A stretch of 64,000 nt of DNA from Ruminococcus bicirculans (ex Wegman et al. 2014) (GTDB lineage: Bacteria; Bacillota; Clostridia; Oscillospirales; Ruminococcaceae): assembly GCF_000723465.1 (NCBI RefSeq), contig NZ_HF545617.1, positions 310,001 to 374,000 on the forward strand. Direction: 5' to 3'. Both the position numbers and the translations under genes were made by a program. The stretch's first letter is position 1; each line of letters opens with the position of its first letter. The notes below the pieces were generated by a model. It was given only the letters and a program-made list of their open reading frames with translations, was not told the DNA's origin and made no database searches. This document shows, piece after piece, positions 46,931-54,837 of this stretch.

Positions 46931-49273
46931 ATGAAAGCAAATTTTTCTGATACGAATGATTTTGTTCAGAGCATGAACAGAGGAAAGCGCAAAAAGAAGA
47001 TAGCGTTGCTGGTGCTGTGTATAGTGCTTGCGTTCCTTGTGGCTGCCTGTGTTATCGTGGGTCTGAAAATAAGGGAAAATAACCGTATCGCCATGGCGAA
47101 ATCGGTCATAACAAAGCTTGATATAAGCACTACCTTCAAGGAGTCGGAGTTTTCTGACGATCAGGACTGGGACGGCGACGGCATAAAGAATGCCGATGAA
47201 ACACGCCACGGCACTAACCTTCAAAGCGAGGATACTGACAATGACGGAATAAGCGACGGCGATGAGATAAAGCTAGGCACGAACCCTATTGAAGCCGATA
47301 CTGACGGCGATGGTCTTCTTGACGGCTATGAGCTTATGGCAGGCACAAATCCGAGAGAGTCAAAGTCTGACGGAAAGACCAATGACGCTGAAAGAGAGCT
47401 TACAGTGGAAAAAAATGCAGGGGACTGCCGCCTTGAAATAAAGGGCGACGCAAACGCTGCCAGTGCGACCCTCGTTGAGCTTGACCTCTTTGGTATCTCT
47501 TCAAATGCAAGTATCGTAACAAAGGCTTATGACGCTTATTCTGACTATAAGTTCAACTCGGCAAAGATAACTTTTGATATCGACTCTGCAAAGCTGAGTA
47601 AAATGGGATATTCATTTGATGACCTTACAGTGCTGAGATTTGATTCACGCTCGACCCTTTACACAAAGGTGGATTCAAAGGCAGACAAGAGCAAAAAGAC
47701 AGTTTCTGCTTCTCTTACAGAGCTTGGCACTTATGTGGTAGGCGTTGAGAAAACTGTAAACGATGAAGCCACAACAAGGATCTGCTTCCTCGTTGATAAC
47801 TCCGGCTCTATGTATCCAAAGGAGCAGTGTGTAACTTCTTCTGAGAATGATGTTGACTTCAAGCGTCTTGAATTTGCAAAGAATCTTATCGACAAGTTTG
47901 AGAGCCACTATCAGGTCGGCATTTGCAAGTTCACAGGAAGCTACAAAAAGATGGTAGACTTCACTGATGATAAGACGAAGCTTACGGAAGCTCTCGATAA
48001 GATAAAGTCGGAGGAAGAGATATTTAACGGCACTCACAGCCAGACGGCTCTTAAAAAGTGCATGGACGAGTTCAAGGCAACTTCCGGTGGAAAATACAGA
48101 AATATCATCGTGATGCTCACAGACGGCGAGTCTGACGAGTTTAATCCTGCAAGCGTTTCAAGCCTTGCAAATACTGCAAAGGATAAGGACATAATCGTTC
48201 TCACAGTTGGTCTTGGCAGAGATGTTGACAGAGATTGGCTTCAGGAGCTTGCTTATTCCACAGGCGGAAAGTATTACTCCGCTTCCGACGCAAACGCCCT
48301 TAATGACGTTTACAAGCAGATAGTTACTACACTGAACTATGATATCGTTACATACACGAACGCTGACGATAACGTAAGAGGTTATTCACTCTACAACACA
48401 GGCTTTGACCCAAAGGTGAACGGCTTCTCATTCAAGAATTTCAGAACAACAACTACCGCAAGCGTTGACTTCGGCATGGCTGTTATGGCAAGAGATTGGT
48501 ATCTCGGAAATGTAAAAACTTCTCTTGGAGATATCACTCCGTCAGATAAGAGCGACATAAAGGTGAATGCCGCAGGCTATGACATAAGCGGAACAGACTT
48601 TGGTAAACAGTATGACGAAAGAGTGCCGCTTAGCAAGATAACCTCAGACCTTTTTGCGGGCACATATTCAGACGTTACAAAGTATCTCGACTATTCCTGC
48701 ACAGGGGATATTCTCACCCTTAATGATGACTATAAGTATGACAGCAAGAACAAGGGCTGGGTAAAGAACGTTACGAAAATATCAGGCGGCAATCTCCGCT
48801 GGAAAAAGGTAGAACTGCTTGATATGGATATAGCAAACGGCATTGGCAAAATAAAGGGTGGCTATTCCTCAAATGACGCAGAGTTCGCAAAGGCACTCTA
48901 CAGACTTAACACCCTCCAGTGGGACGATTCTTCGTCAGAGTATAACCTTAACAACGACAGTAAGGGCTTTGAAAAGCTTGAAGACCAGCTCAGCCTTGGC
49001 ATACCAGTTGTTACAACTATAGACGATACTCATACAGTGAACGCTATCGGACTTATTCAGGATTCTGATTGCCACAGAAAATATATCCTTCAGATATATG
49101 ACAACAACTATCCTGGGGAAACAAAACAGCTTTATATCCAGAAGCTTCCGAAGTGCAAGCTCAAGATAGACAGCAATGGCAAGGCGACAGTTGTTGGCAC
49201 AACGTTTGAGTATTCCGCAACATATGAGGGCAAGCAGGTCGGCATAGAATTTTCTGACGTGACAGCTCATTAA
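46931..49273 (+). CDS. Membrane-anchored TSP3-repeat/vWA-domain protein
   Basis: A 780-residue surface protein. It has one membrane helix (about 23-45). Three calcium-binding thrombospondin type 3-like repeats (DWDGDGIKNADE, DTDNDGISDGDE, DTDGDGLLDGYE; about 79-140) follow. The vWA domain (about 281-465) has an intact MIDAS start DNSGS at 289-293 and LTDGES later. The remaining 300 residues are unassigned. vWA domains bind protein ligands in a metal-dependent way, so this is likely an adhesion or surface-interaction protein. The ATG follows AAGGGGA. It is flanked by its own promoter and terminator. Confidence 0.88.
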   Translation: MKANFSDTNDFVQSMNRGKRKKKIALLVLCIVLAFLVAACVIVGLKIRENNRIAMAKSVITKLDISTTFKESEFSDDQDWDGDGIKNADETRHGTNLQSEDTDNDGISDGDEIKLGTNPIEADTDGDGLLDGYELMAGTNPRESKSDGKTNDAERELTVEKNAGDCRLEIKGDANAASATLVELDLFGISSNASIVTKAYDAYSDYKFNSAKITFDIDSAKLSKMGYSFDDLTVLRFDSRSTLYTKVDSKADKSKKTVSASLTELGTYVVGVEKTVNDEATTRICFLVDNSGSMYPKEQCVTSSENDVDFKRLEFAKNLIDKFESHYQVGICKFTGSYKKMVDFTDDKTKLTEALDKIKSEEEIFNGTHSQTALKKCMDEFKATSGGKYRNIIVMLTDGESDEFNPASVSSLANTAKDKDIIVLTVGLGRDVDRDWLQELAYSTGGKYYSASDANALNDVYKQIVTTLNYDIVTYTNADDNVRGYSLYNTGFDPKVNGFSFKNFRTTTTASVDFGMAVMARDWYLGNVKTSLGDITPSDKSDIKVNAAGYDISGTDFGKQYDERVPLSKITSDLFAGTYSDVTKYLDYSCTGDILTLNDDYKYDSKNKGWVKNVTKISGGNLRWKKVELLDMDIANGIGKIKGGYSSNDAEFAKALYRLNTLQWDDSSSEYNLNNDSKGFEKLEDQLSLGIPVVTTIDDTHTVNAIGLIQDSDCHRKYILQIYDNNYPGETKQLYIQKLPKCKLKIDSNGKATVVGTTFEYSATYEGKQVGIEFSDVTAH

Positions 49274-49276
49274 TAA

Positions 49277-49313
49277 GAAAAAAAACGGAACGGTTTTGAC
49301 CGCTCCGTTTTTT
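49277..49313. terminator. Bidirectional terminator
   Basis: A 12-bp stem, AAACGGAACGGT (49283-49294) with ACCGCTCCGTTT (49299-49310), has T on the plus side and A on the other. It separates the vWA gene from the convergent nitroreductase gene. Confidence 0.9.
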
Positions 49314-49332
49314 GTTAGATAGTTTGTCAGGA

Positions 49333-49860
49333 TTATTTGATATAGTATACCCAATTGTCTTTTCTCTCGTGACCCTCGGGATATTCACCCTCAGTGTAGC
49401 CGAGTGCGCAGTGACCGATGCCCTCGTATTCGCCCTCGATGCCAAGGCTGCGGAGGATCTCCTTGCCTTCTTCAGACTCAAATTCTTCCTTTGCACGATG
49501 TATCCAGCAGCTTCCAACGCCCTCGTTGTGAGCGGCAAGCATAAGATTTCCCATAACAAGACTTCCGTCATAAATATAAGTCGGGCAGGATTTGTCAGCT
49601 AGTACAATAAGAATAACAGGCGCACCATAGAACGGGTCGAAGCCCTCAGCCCAGCCGCCTATCTTTCTGTTCATCTCAGAAATTTTGTCACGCATTTCCT
49701 TGTTGGTGACAGCAATGATAATAGGTGACTGCAAGTTTCTTCCTGTGGCGGAATAAGTTCCTGCTATTATGATGCGGTTGAGAACGTCCTGAGGTATCAT
49801 GTCAGGCTTGTATTTTCGTACACTTCTTCTGGTTTTCATAAGTTCGAGCAGATCTTTCAT
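49333..49860 (-). CDS. Nitroreductase-family flavoprotein
   Basis: This 175-residue protein has the FMN-phosphate-binding start ELMKTRRSVRKYKPD and the segment GTYSATGRNLQSPIII. The C-terminal part, HNEGVGSCWIHRA and LGYTEGEYPEGHERK, also fits. Family members reduce nitro compounds, quinones or flavins with NAD(P)H. The substrate is not determinable. The ATG follows AAAGGAGG on the minus strand. Its upstream side carries the repeat cluster. Confidence 0.92.
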   Translation of the reverse strand: MKDLLELMKTRRSVRKYKPDMIPQDVLNRIIIAGTYSATGRNLQSPIIIAVTNKEMRDKISEMNRKIGGWAEGFDPFYGAPVILIVLADKSCPTYIYDGSLVMGNLMLAAHNEGVGSCWIHRAKEEFESEEGKEILRSLGIEGEYEGIGHCALGYTEGEYPEGHERKDNWVYYIK

Positions 49861-49942
49861 AAAACAGCCTCCTTTGTAGGTTTGATAGTTGATTGCTTAT
49901 AATTTGATTTTAGCATAGTTTGTGGAGAATGTCAACGGCTGT

Positions 49943-50452
49943 TTAAGTGAGAAACGAAGTTAAGTGAGGAGCGGTTTAAGTGAGGAGTGAGGAATGACAT
50001 AGCCGCACAGAGTGGGGTAGCCAACACCGAGCGAAGCGAGCAAAAGGTCCAGGGGCACGCCCCTGGTCAGGGTCAAGGGGTGAAACCCATTGCAGGGTCT
50101 AGGGACAGAGTCCCTAGCGGAGTTTGAGGCAGAGCCTCATTCGGCGCAAGCCGATTAAGCGGTGCAGAGGTGAAAAGAAGAAATACAAACTAAATCACTA
50201 AACAAATAAGTATCGAAGAATAAGACCTGCACCGCTTTTGTTGTTTCCTGCACAACGTAAAATCCGCAAAGAGCGAAGCGATTTTGCGGCACGGCAAAGT
50301 AGCGTCCCCTACATGGTTTGTGAAAACATAAATAATGTGTGGATATCGCAGGAATGTATGGGCAAACAAGAAGCAGGCGAACAGCGTTCGTCCCTATCAA
50401 AAAATTTATCGCCGACAGGCGATACCATAATTCCTCATTCCTCACTCCTCAT
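49943..50452. repeat. Mosaic intergenic repeat with five successive hairpins
   Basis: Non-coding DNA of about 500 bases between divergent genes. It contains three TTAAGTGAG copies (49943, 49960, 49976) and inverted outer arms of 15 bp (49981-49995 with 50437-50451). Five adjacent hairpins lie at 50049-50066, 50074-50092, 50099-50117, 50125-50139 and 50141-50154. A 70-bp unit has inverted ends AAGCGGTGCAG (50158-50168, with partner 50226-50236), and a MITE-like palindrome lies at 50375-50395. It is a patchwork of repeat families rather than one element. Confidence 0.75.
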
Positions 50453-50485
50453 TCTACAAACGCCGCTTTCTTCATAAAAAATCTC

Positions 50486-50514
50486 TTGCAATTTAAGCGA
50501 TACTGTGTTATACT
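50486..50514 (+). promoter_or_regulatory. Promoter of prfC
   Basis: TTGCAA (50486-50491), 17 bases, TATACT (50509-50514). The start of transcription near 50521 excludes the ATG at 50523 as the start codon. Confidence 0.7.
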
Positions 50515-50558
50515 AACAAGGTATGTTTAAAAATGCAATGAAATATGGAGGAATAATT

Positions 50559-52154
50559 TTGGGTAAGCTTGAAGATGAGATCAAACGCCGCCGTACTTTT
50601 GCGATAATTTCCCACCCTGACGCAGGTAAAACAACTCTTACGGAAAAATTTCTGCTCTATGGTGGTGCGATAGCTCAGGCAGGTGCTGTAAAAGGTAAAA
50701 AGAACTCCCGCCATGCTGTTTCAGACTGGATGGAAATAGAAAAACAAAGAGGTATCTCTGTTACTTCTTCTGTTATGCAGTTTCAGTATAAAAATTATTG
50801 TATAAATATCCTGGATACTCCTGGACATCAGGACTTCTCTGAGGATACCTACCGTACTCTTATGGCTGCAGACTCAGCCGTAATGGTAATAGACGCTTCA
50901 AAGGGTGTGGAAAATCAGACCAGAAAGCTTTTCAAGGTCTGCGTTATGCGCCATATCCCTATATTTACTTTCGTAAATAAAATGGATCGTGAGTCCAGAA
51001 ATCCTTTCGATCTTATGGAGCAGATAGAGTCTGAGCTTGGTATCCAGACCTATCCTGTGAACTGGCCTATCGGCTCAGGCAAAGAGTTTAAGGGTGTTTA
51101 TGACAGAGATAAAAAGCATATAATCTCTTTTGAGGCAAGCGGTGGACAGCATCAGGTGGCAGCTACAGAAGTCGACCTCTCCGACCCGTCACTTGACAGC
51201 CTTATCGGCGAGGATCTCCACTCAACTCTCTGCGATGATATCGAGCTTCTCGATGGCGCAAGCTATGAGTTCGATATCGAAAAGGTGAGAAAGGGTGAGC
51301 TTTCGCCTGTGTTCTTTGGCTCTGCTCTTACAAACTTCGGCGTCGAGCCGTTTTTGGAAAACTTCCTCGAAATGACAACTTCTCCTACTCCGAGAAATTC
51401 TTCTGCCGGTATCATAGATCCGTTCGACCCTGAGTTCTCGGCTTTCGTATTCAAGATACAAGCTAATATGAACAAGGCTCACCGTGACCGTATCACTTTC
51501 CTGCGTATCTGCTCAGGCAAGTTCGATAAGGATATGGAAGTTCTCCATGTTCAGGGCAATAAAAAGCTCAGACTTTCTCAGCCTCAGCAGATAATGGCTC
51601 AGGAAAGAGAGATAATCGACGAAGCCTATGCAGGAGATATAATCGGTGTGTTTGACCCGGGTATCTTCGCTATCGGTGATACGATTTGCTCGCCAAAGAA
51701 AAAGTTCGAGTTCGAGTCTATCCCGACCTTTGCACCTGAGCATTTTATGAGAGTCCGTCAGAAGGATACCCTCAAAAGAAAGCAGTTCGTAAAGGGTACA
51801 ACACAGATCGCACAAGAGGGTGCAATACAGATATTCCATGAGCCTGACAGCGGTATGGAAGAAGTTATCGTGGGCGTTGTGGGCGTTCTTCAGCTTGAAG
51901 TTTTTGAATACAGAATGAAAAATGAGTACAACGTTGACCTCTTCAAAGAGGGCCTGCCTTATTCTTATATCCGCTGGATAGATAACAAGGATATCGACCC
52001 TAAGACATTGAAGCTTTCAAGTGACACAAAGCTTGTCAAGGACTTCCGTGACAACTATCTGCTTCTTTTCACAAGCGAGTGGAATATCCGCTGGGCGCTT
52101 GAAAGAAACGAGGGTCTTGAGCTTTCAGAATTTAACAGAGGCGACCTGCAATAA
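50559..52154 (+). CDS. prfC: Peptide chain release factor 3
   Basis: This GTPase of about 531 residues recycles RF1/RF2 after termination. G1 is SHPDAGKTTLTEK, G3 is LDTPGHQDFSED and G4 is VNKMDRE; the C-terminal EF-G-like domains follow. The start chosen is TTG at 50559, seven bases after GGAGG, giving GKLEDEIKRRRTF as the next residues and the family length. ATGs at 50523 and 50538 would add residues not seen in the family and lie at or just past the transcription start. Confidence 0.94.
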   Translation: MGKLEDEIKRRRTFAIISHPDAGKTTLTEKFLLYGGAIAQAGAVKGKKNSRHAVSDWMEIEKQRGISVTSSVMQFQYKNYCINILDTPGHQDFSEDTYRTLMAADSAVMVIDASKGVENQTRKLFKVCVMRHIPIFTFVNKMDRESRNPFDLMEQIESELGIQTYPVNWPIGSGKEFKGVYDRDKKHIISFEASGGQHQVAATEVDLSDPSLDSLIGEDLHSTLCDDIELLDGASYEFDIEKVRKGELSPVFFGSALTNFGVEPFLENFLEMTTSPTPRNSSAGIIDPFDPEFSAFVFKIQANMNKAHRDRITFLRICSGKFDKDMEVLHVQGNKKLRLSQPQQIMAQEREIIDEAYAGDIIGVFDPGIFAIGDTICSPKKKFEFESIPTFAPEHFMRVRQKDTLKRKQFVKGTTQIAQEGAIQIFHEPDSGMEEVIVGVVGVLQLEVFEYRMKNEYNVDLFKEGLPYSYIRWIDNKDIDPKTLKLSSDTKLVKDFRDNYLLLFTSEWNIRWALERNEGLELSEFNRGDLQ

Positions 52155-52193
52155 TACAATATTGCTAAATACCCTTTCCTAAAAAGTGATAAA

Positions 52194-52227
52194 CTGACCA
52201 AAGTGTGTGCTTTGGTCAGTTTTTTTC
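52194..52227 (+). terminator. Terminator after prfC
   Basis: The perfect 10-bp stem CTGACCAAAG (52194-52203) with CTTTGGTCAG (52210-52219) is followed by seven T residues. Confidence 0.92.
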
Positions 52228-52301
52228 TTGACTTTTTATTTGATATATGTTATATATTAAGTAGGTATATGTATGAAATATTAAGTAGGTATATGTATGA
52301 A
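52228..52301 (+). promoter_or_regulatory. Promoter with 24-bp tandem duplication
   Basis: TTGACT (52228-52233), 17 bases, TATATA (52251-52256). Two perfect 24-bp head-to-tail copies occupy 52254-52277 and 52278-52301, so the second lies in the leader. The duplication looks recent. Confidence 0.65.
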
Positions 52302-52324
52302 AACTATTTTATGGGGTGATATGT

Positions 52325-53878
52325 ATGATAAAAAAGATAAGTGCGGCGGCAATTGCGGTCATTATGTCAGCGAGCATGATGTTCACTACAGCTTCGGCAG
52401 ACGCTTCCTATGTTCTTGATAAGGACGCAGGAGAAGACTTCGTCAATTTCATAGACGGCAAGCTGCCTGATATTTTAAAGAGTATGGACAGTGTTGCAGA
52501 CGGCGATAAGACCTATTTCGACTATGGCTCATGGTTCATGGATCTGGATTATGACGGTGTGCCTGAGTTTATAATAGGTGGCGAAATGGCTGACGGCGAC
52601 AGACATTATTCTATTCTTACCAAGGACGGCAAGGAGATAAAGATAGATGACACTGTTGCAAACGGACAGTATTTTCCGGGATTTATGGGCTTTGATTATA
52701 TGCCTTACAGAGATCTTTATACAGGGAAGGTATCATATTTTTCAAGTAACGATAAGATAAAAACTATGACCTTTGACCCTGAAAAAGGCGTTACTGAAAA
52801 GGAGCTTTGCTCGGAAGAATACGATTTGGAAACTGACAGCACTGTTTACAAAACAGACGGCAAAGAGGTCAGCGAGAGCGAGTATTATAACTATAAATCC
52901 ACCCTCAGCAGATTTATCCCTCTTGAAGTGGAAAATACAGAGCTGACATCAGATGAAACTGCAAAGGCTGACGCTGATAAGCTTCTGGAAATGTATAACG
53001 AGTATAACTGCGTTGTCATGACGGCGGAGAACAAAAAGGACGATATGACAAGCGTAATAGTCGAGATGAACGATCTTCTTAAAGAGATGATGGTTGACGT
53101 TCCTTCTGAAATTGCTGATGATGTTGATTGGAGCTATAACAGTTGGTTTGAGGATTTAAACTTTGACGGCGTTCCTGACTTTGTTATCGGCGGTATTGCA
53201 GACCTCTTAGATGAAGGTACTGCTTTAAGGCTTTATGACGTTATCGGTATGGGCAATGCTGGCTTTTTGGCGGATACCAATGTGTCGAACGACCATGGCG
53301 ACGGTGAGAACGGCTTCGGCTTCAAGCCTTATGTAAACAAGCAGACTGGCGAAAAAACATACCTCTCAGAGGATAGATATGCAGAGGACGGCAAGGAGCA
53401 TTACGCAGTGAGAAAGCTTTTTGGCTGTCTTGGTGAATGTCTCACCGCTGATATCTGCACCGCAGAATATGACAGCAAAAAAGGCGTGACTTCATACACC
53501 ATCGAGGGAAAGAAAGCCACATCAGAGGAGTTTCAGGCGTATCTTGCAAAGCTTAACAGCGACTATGATGAGCTTTCTGTAACAATAAGCACCATGGGCG
53601 AAAACAAAGTCCCTAATAATGAAGGCACCCTTGCAGAGTCATATGACGATTATAAGCTTGGTGACGTTGTGGGCGGAGCAAGCTTTACATATGTAGAAAA
53701 GAAGAACACTTCAAATGATATTTCTAACCCTGACAAAACAGCAGGCTCTCAGGCTTCAAAGAATTATAATACCGATTCGTCAACAAATCCGTCAACAGGT
53801 GCGGCGGCAGGCGTTACAGCCGCAATAATAGCCGCTGGAGCAGGTTTGGCGATATGTGCAAAGCGTAAAAAGAAATAG
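52325..53878 (+). CDS. Secreted surface protein with NPSTG-type C-terminal anchor
   Basis: A 517-residue protein with a signal peptide (MIKKISAAAIAVIMSASMMF...ASADA) and two related halves, each with a WF-DL-DGVP-F-IGG motif (near residues 70 and 274). The C-terminus is a Ser/Thr/Asn linker, NPSTG, an Ala/Gly hydrophobic stretch and KRKKK. This matches a sortase-type sorting signal with NPxTG in place of LPxTG. The duplicated Asp-rich motif could bind calcium. Function unknown. The start at 52325 gives a clean signal peptide; ATG at 52316 is possible. Confidence 0.83.
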   Translation: MIKKISAAAIAVIMSASMMFTTASADASYVLDKDAGEDFVNFIDGKLPDILKSMDSVADGDKTYFDYGSWFMDLDYDGVPEFIIGGEMADGDRHYSILTKDGKEIKIDDTVANGQYFPGFMGFDYMPYRDLYTGKVSYFSSNDKIKTMTFDPEKGVTEKELCSEEYDLETDSTVYKTDGKEVSESEYYNYKSTLSRFIPLEVENTELTSDETAKADADKLLEMYNEYNCVVMTAENKKDDMTSVIVEMNDLLKEMMVDVPSEIADDVDWSYNSWFEDLNFDGVPDFVIGGIADLLDEGTALRLYDVIGMGNAGFLADTNVSNDHGDGENGFGFKPYVNKQTGEKTYLSEDRYAEDGKEHYAVRKLFGCLGECLTADICTAEYDSKKGVTSYTIEGKKATSEEFQAYLAKLNSDYDELSVTISTMGENKVPNNEGTLAESYDDYKLGDVVGGASFTYVEKKNTSNDISNPDKTAGSQASKNYNTDSSTNPSTGAAAGVTAAIIAAGAGLAICAKRKKK

Positions 53879-53901
53879 TCTTTTCAGCCTAACATATGCA
53901 G

Positions 53902-53921
53902 AGGTGAACAGCGTTCACCCG
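53902..53921. repeat. Short palindrome related to the MITE ends
   Basis: AGGTGAACAGCGTTCACCCG is a variant of the palindrome at the ends of the 42286-42431 element (G and A swapped with compensation). It is probably a solitary copy of that repeat. Confidence 0.6.
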
Positions 53922-53955
53922 TATATTGGCATATTATCTGCGTGCTGAATATTTT

Positions 53956-53991
53956 ATCACCGTACCCTCTCGTGGTGCGGTGATTTTTTTG
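53956..53991 (+). terminator. Terminator after the surface protein gene
   Basis: ATCACCG (53956-53962) pairs with CGGTGAT (53978-53984), followed by TTTTTTTG. Confidence 0.82.
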
Positions 53992-53999
53992 CATAAGCC

Positions 54000-54030
54000 G
54001 TCCTTTGTCCGCATAACTTGTACAAAGGAC
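54000..54030. promoter_or_regulatory. Inverted repeat upstream of the amidase gene
   Basis: GTCCTTTGT (54000-54008) and ACAAAGGAC (54022-54030) form a perfect 9-bp dyad with a 13-base centre, 21 bases before the start codon. It may be an operator or leader hairpin. No strong promoter is visible. Confidence 0.5.
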
Positions 54031-54051
54031 AAAAACTAGGAGGGCGGATAT

Positions 54052-54771
54052 ATGTTCAGAAGATTGCAGAATATTTTGTGCTGTGTGGTGATAGCAGGCT
54101 TTGCGGCAGTGTGCTGGTATGGCAAAAACAACGGTGAAGCCGTCATGACAGGTGGGGCGGTGAAAACGACCATGGATAAGCCTGTGGTGGTCATCGACCC
54201 AGGTCACGGTGGTGTGGACGGAGGCTGTGTATCCGTTGACGGCACACCTGAAAAGGGGATAAACCTTGCGGTGGCGGAAAGCCTCCGTGACGGTCTGAAG
54301 CTTCTCGGCTATGATGTTGTTTGCACCCGTGAAAGCGATATCTCTATCTATGACAAAGGCACAGAGGGGCTTGGGGAGCAGAAAAAGTCCGATATGAAAA
54401 ACCGCCTTGCCATATTCTCGAAATATTCCGAGGGCATATCAGTTTCCATACACCAAAATCAGTTTACCGACAGCCGCTACAGCGGTGCGCAGATGTTCTA
54501 TTCTAAAGACAATGCCGAGGGTGAAAAGCTTGCGGGAGTGATGCAAAAGCAGTTCGTTTCCCTTTTACAGCCTGACAATACCAGAGAAACTAAGCCGGTA
54601 GGCGACGAGCTTTATCTACTTAATAATACCAAAAATCCTGCGGTTATGATAGAGTGCGGTTTTCTTTCAAACCCTGAGGAGGCTCAGAAATTGGAGAATG
54701 AGGACTATCAGCGTCAGGTGGCGTTTACAGTGCTGACAGGTATCAGCGAATACAGGCTAATGCAGAAATAG
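54052..54771 (+). CDS. N-acetylmuramoyl-L-alanine amidase (CwlD-like)
   Basis: This 239-residue enzyme of the Amidase_3 family cleaves the bond between muramic acid and the stem peptide. It has an N-terminal membrane or signal segment (about 5-22). Zinc ligands and catalytic residues lie in VIDPGHGGVDGGCVS, EKGINLAVAESL, ISVSIHQNQF and VMIECGFLSNPEEA. SIHQNQFTDSRYSGAQMFYS resembles CwlD, which makes muramic-delta-lactam in spore cortex, so a sporulation role is possible. The ATG follows GGAGGG. Confidence 0.9.
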   Translation: MFRRLQNILCCVVIAGFAAVCWYGKNNGEAVMTGGAVKTTMDKPVVVIDPGHGGVDGGCVSVDGTPEKGINLAVAESLRDGLKLLGYDVVCTRESDISIYDKGTEGLGEQKKSDMKNRLAIFSKYSEGISVSIHQNQFTDSRYSGAQMFYSKDNAEGEKLAGVMQKQFVSLLQPDNTRETKPVGDELYLLNNTKNPAVMIECGFLSNPEEAQKLENEDYQRQVAFTVLTGISEYRLMQK

Positions 54772-54783
54772 TCCATTGGTGCG

Positions 54784-54816
54784 GCGGCAGTGAGAAAACA
54801 CTGTCCGTCGTTTTTT
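54784..54816 (+). terminator. Terminator after the amidase gene
   Basis: CGGCAGTG pairs with CACTGTCCG, with a bulge (54784-54808), then a T run. It overlaps the left end of the direct repeat flanking the IS. Confidence 0.65.
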
Positions 54817-54837
54817 GTTTGTAAAACGTCACATAAA
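54812..54837. repeat. 26-bp direct repeat, left flank of the IS
   Basis: Identical to 55897-55922. Together they look like a long target-site duplication made by the insertion. Confidence 0.85.

Noticed and set aside
50155-50445. 96-codon minus-strand frame in the repeat cluster
   Set aside because: It is built from repeat pieces, has no ribosome site and crosses several inverted repeats.
49943-50452. CRISPR array
   Set aside because: The repeats are inverted hairpins of different sequence, not direct repeats with unique spacers, and there are no cas genes.
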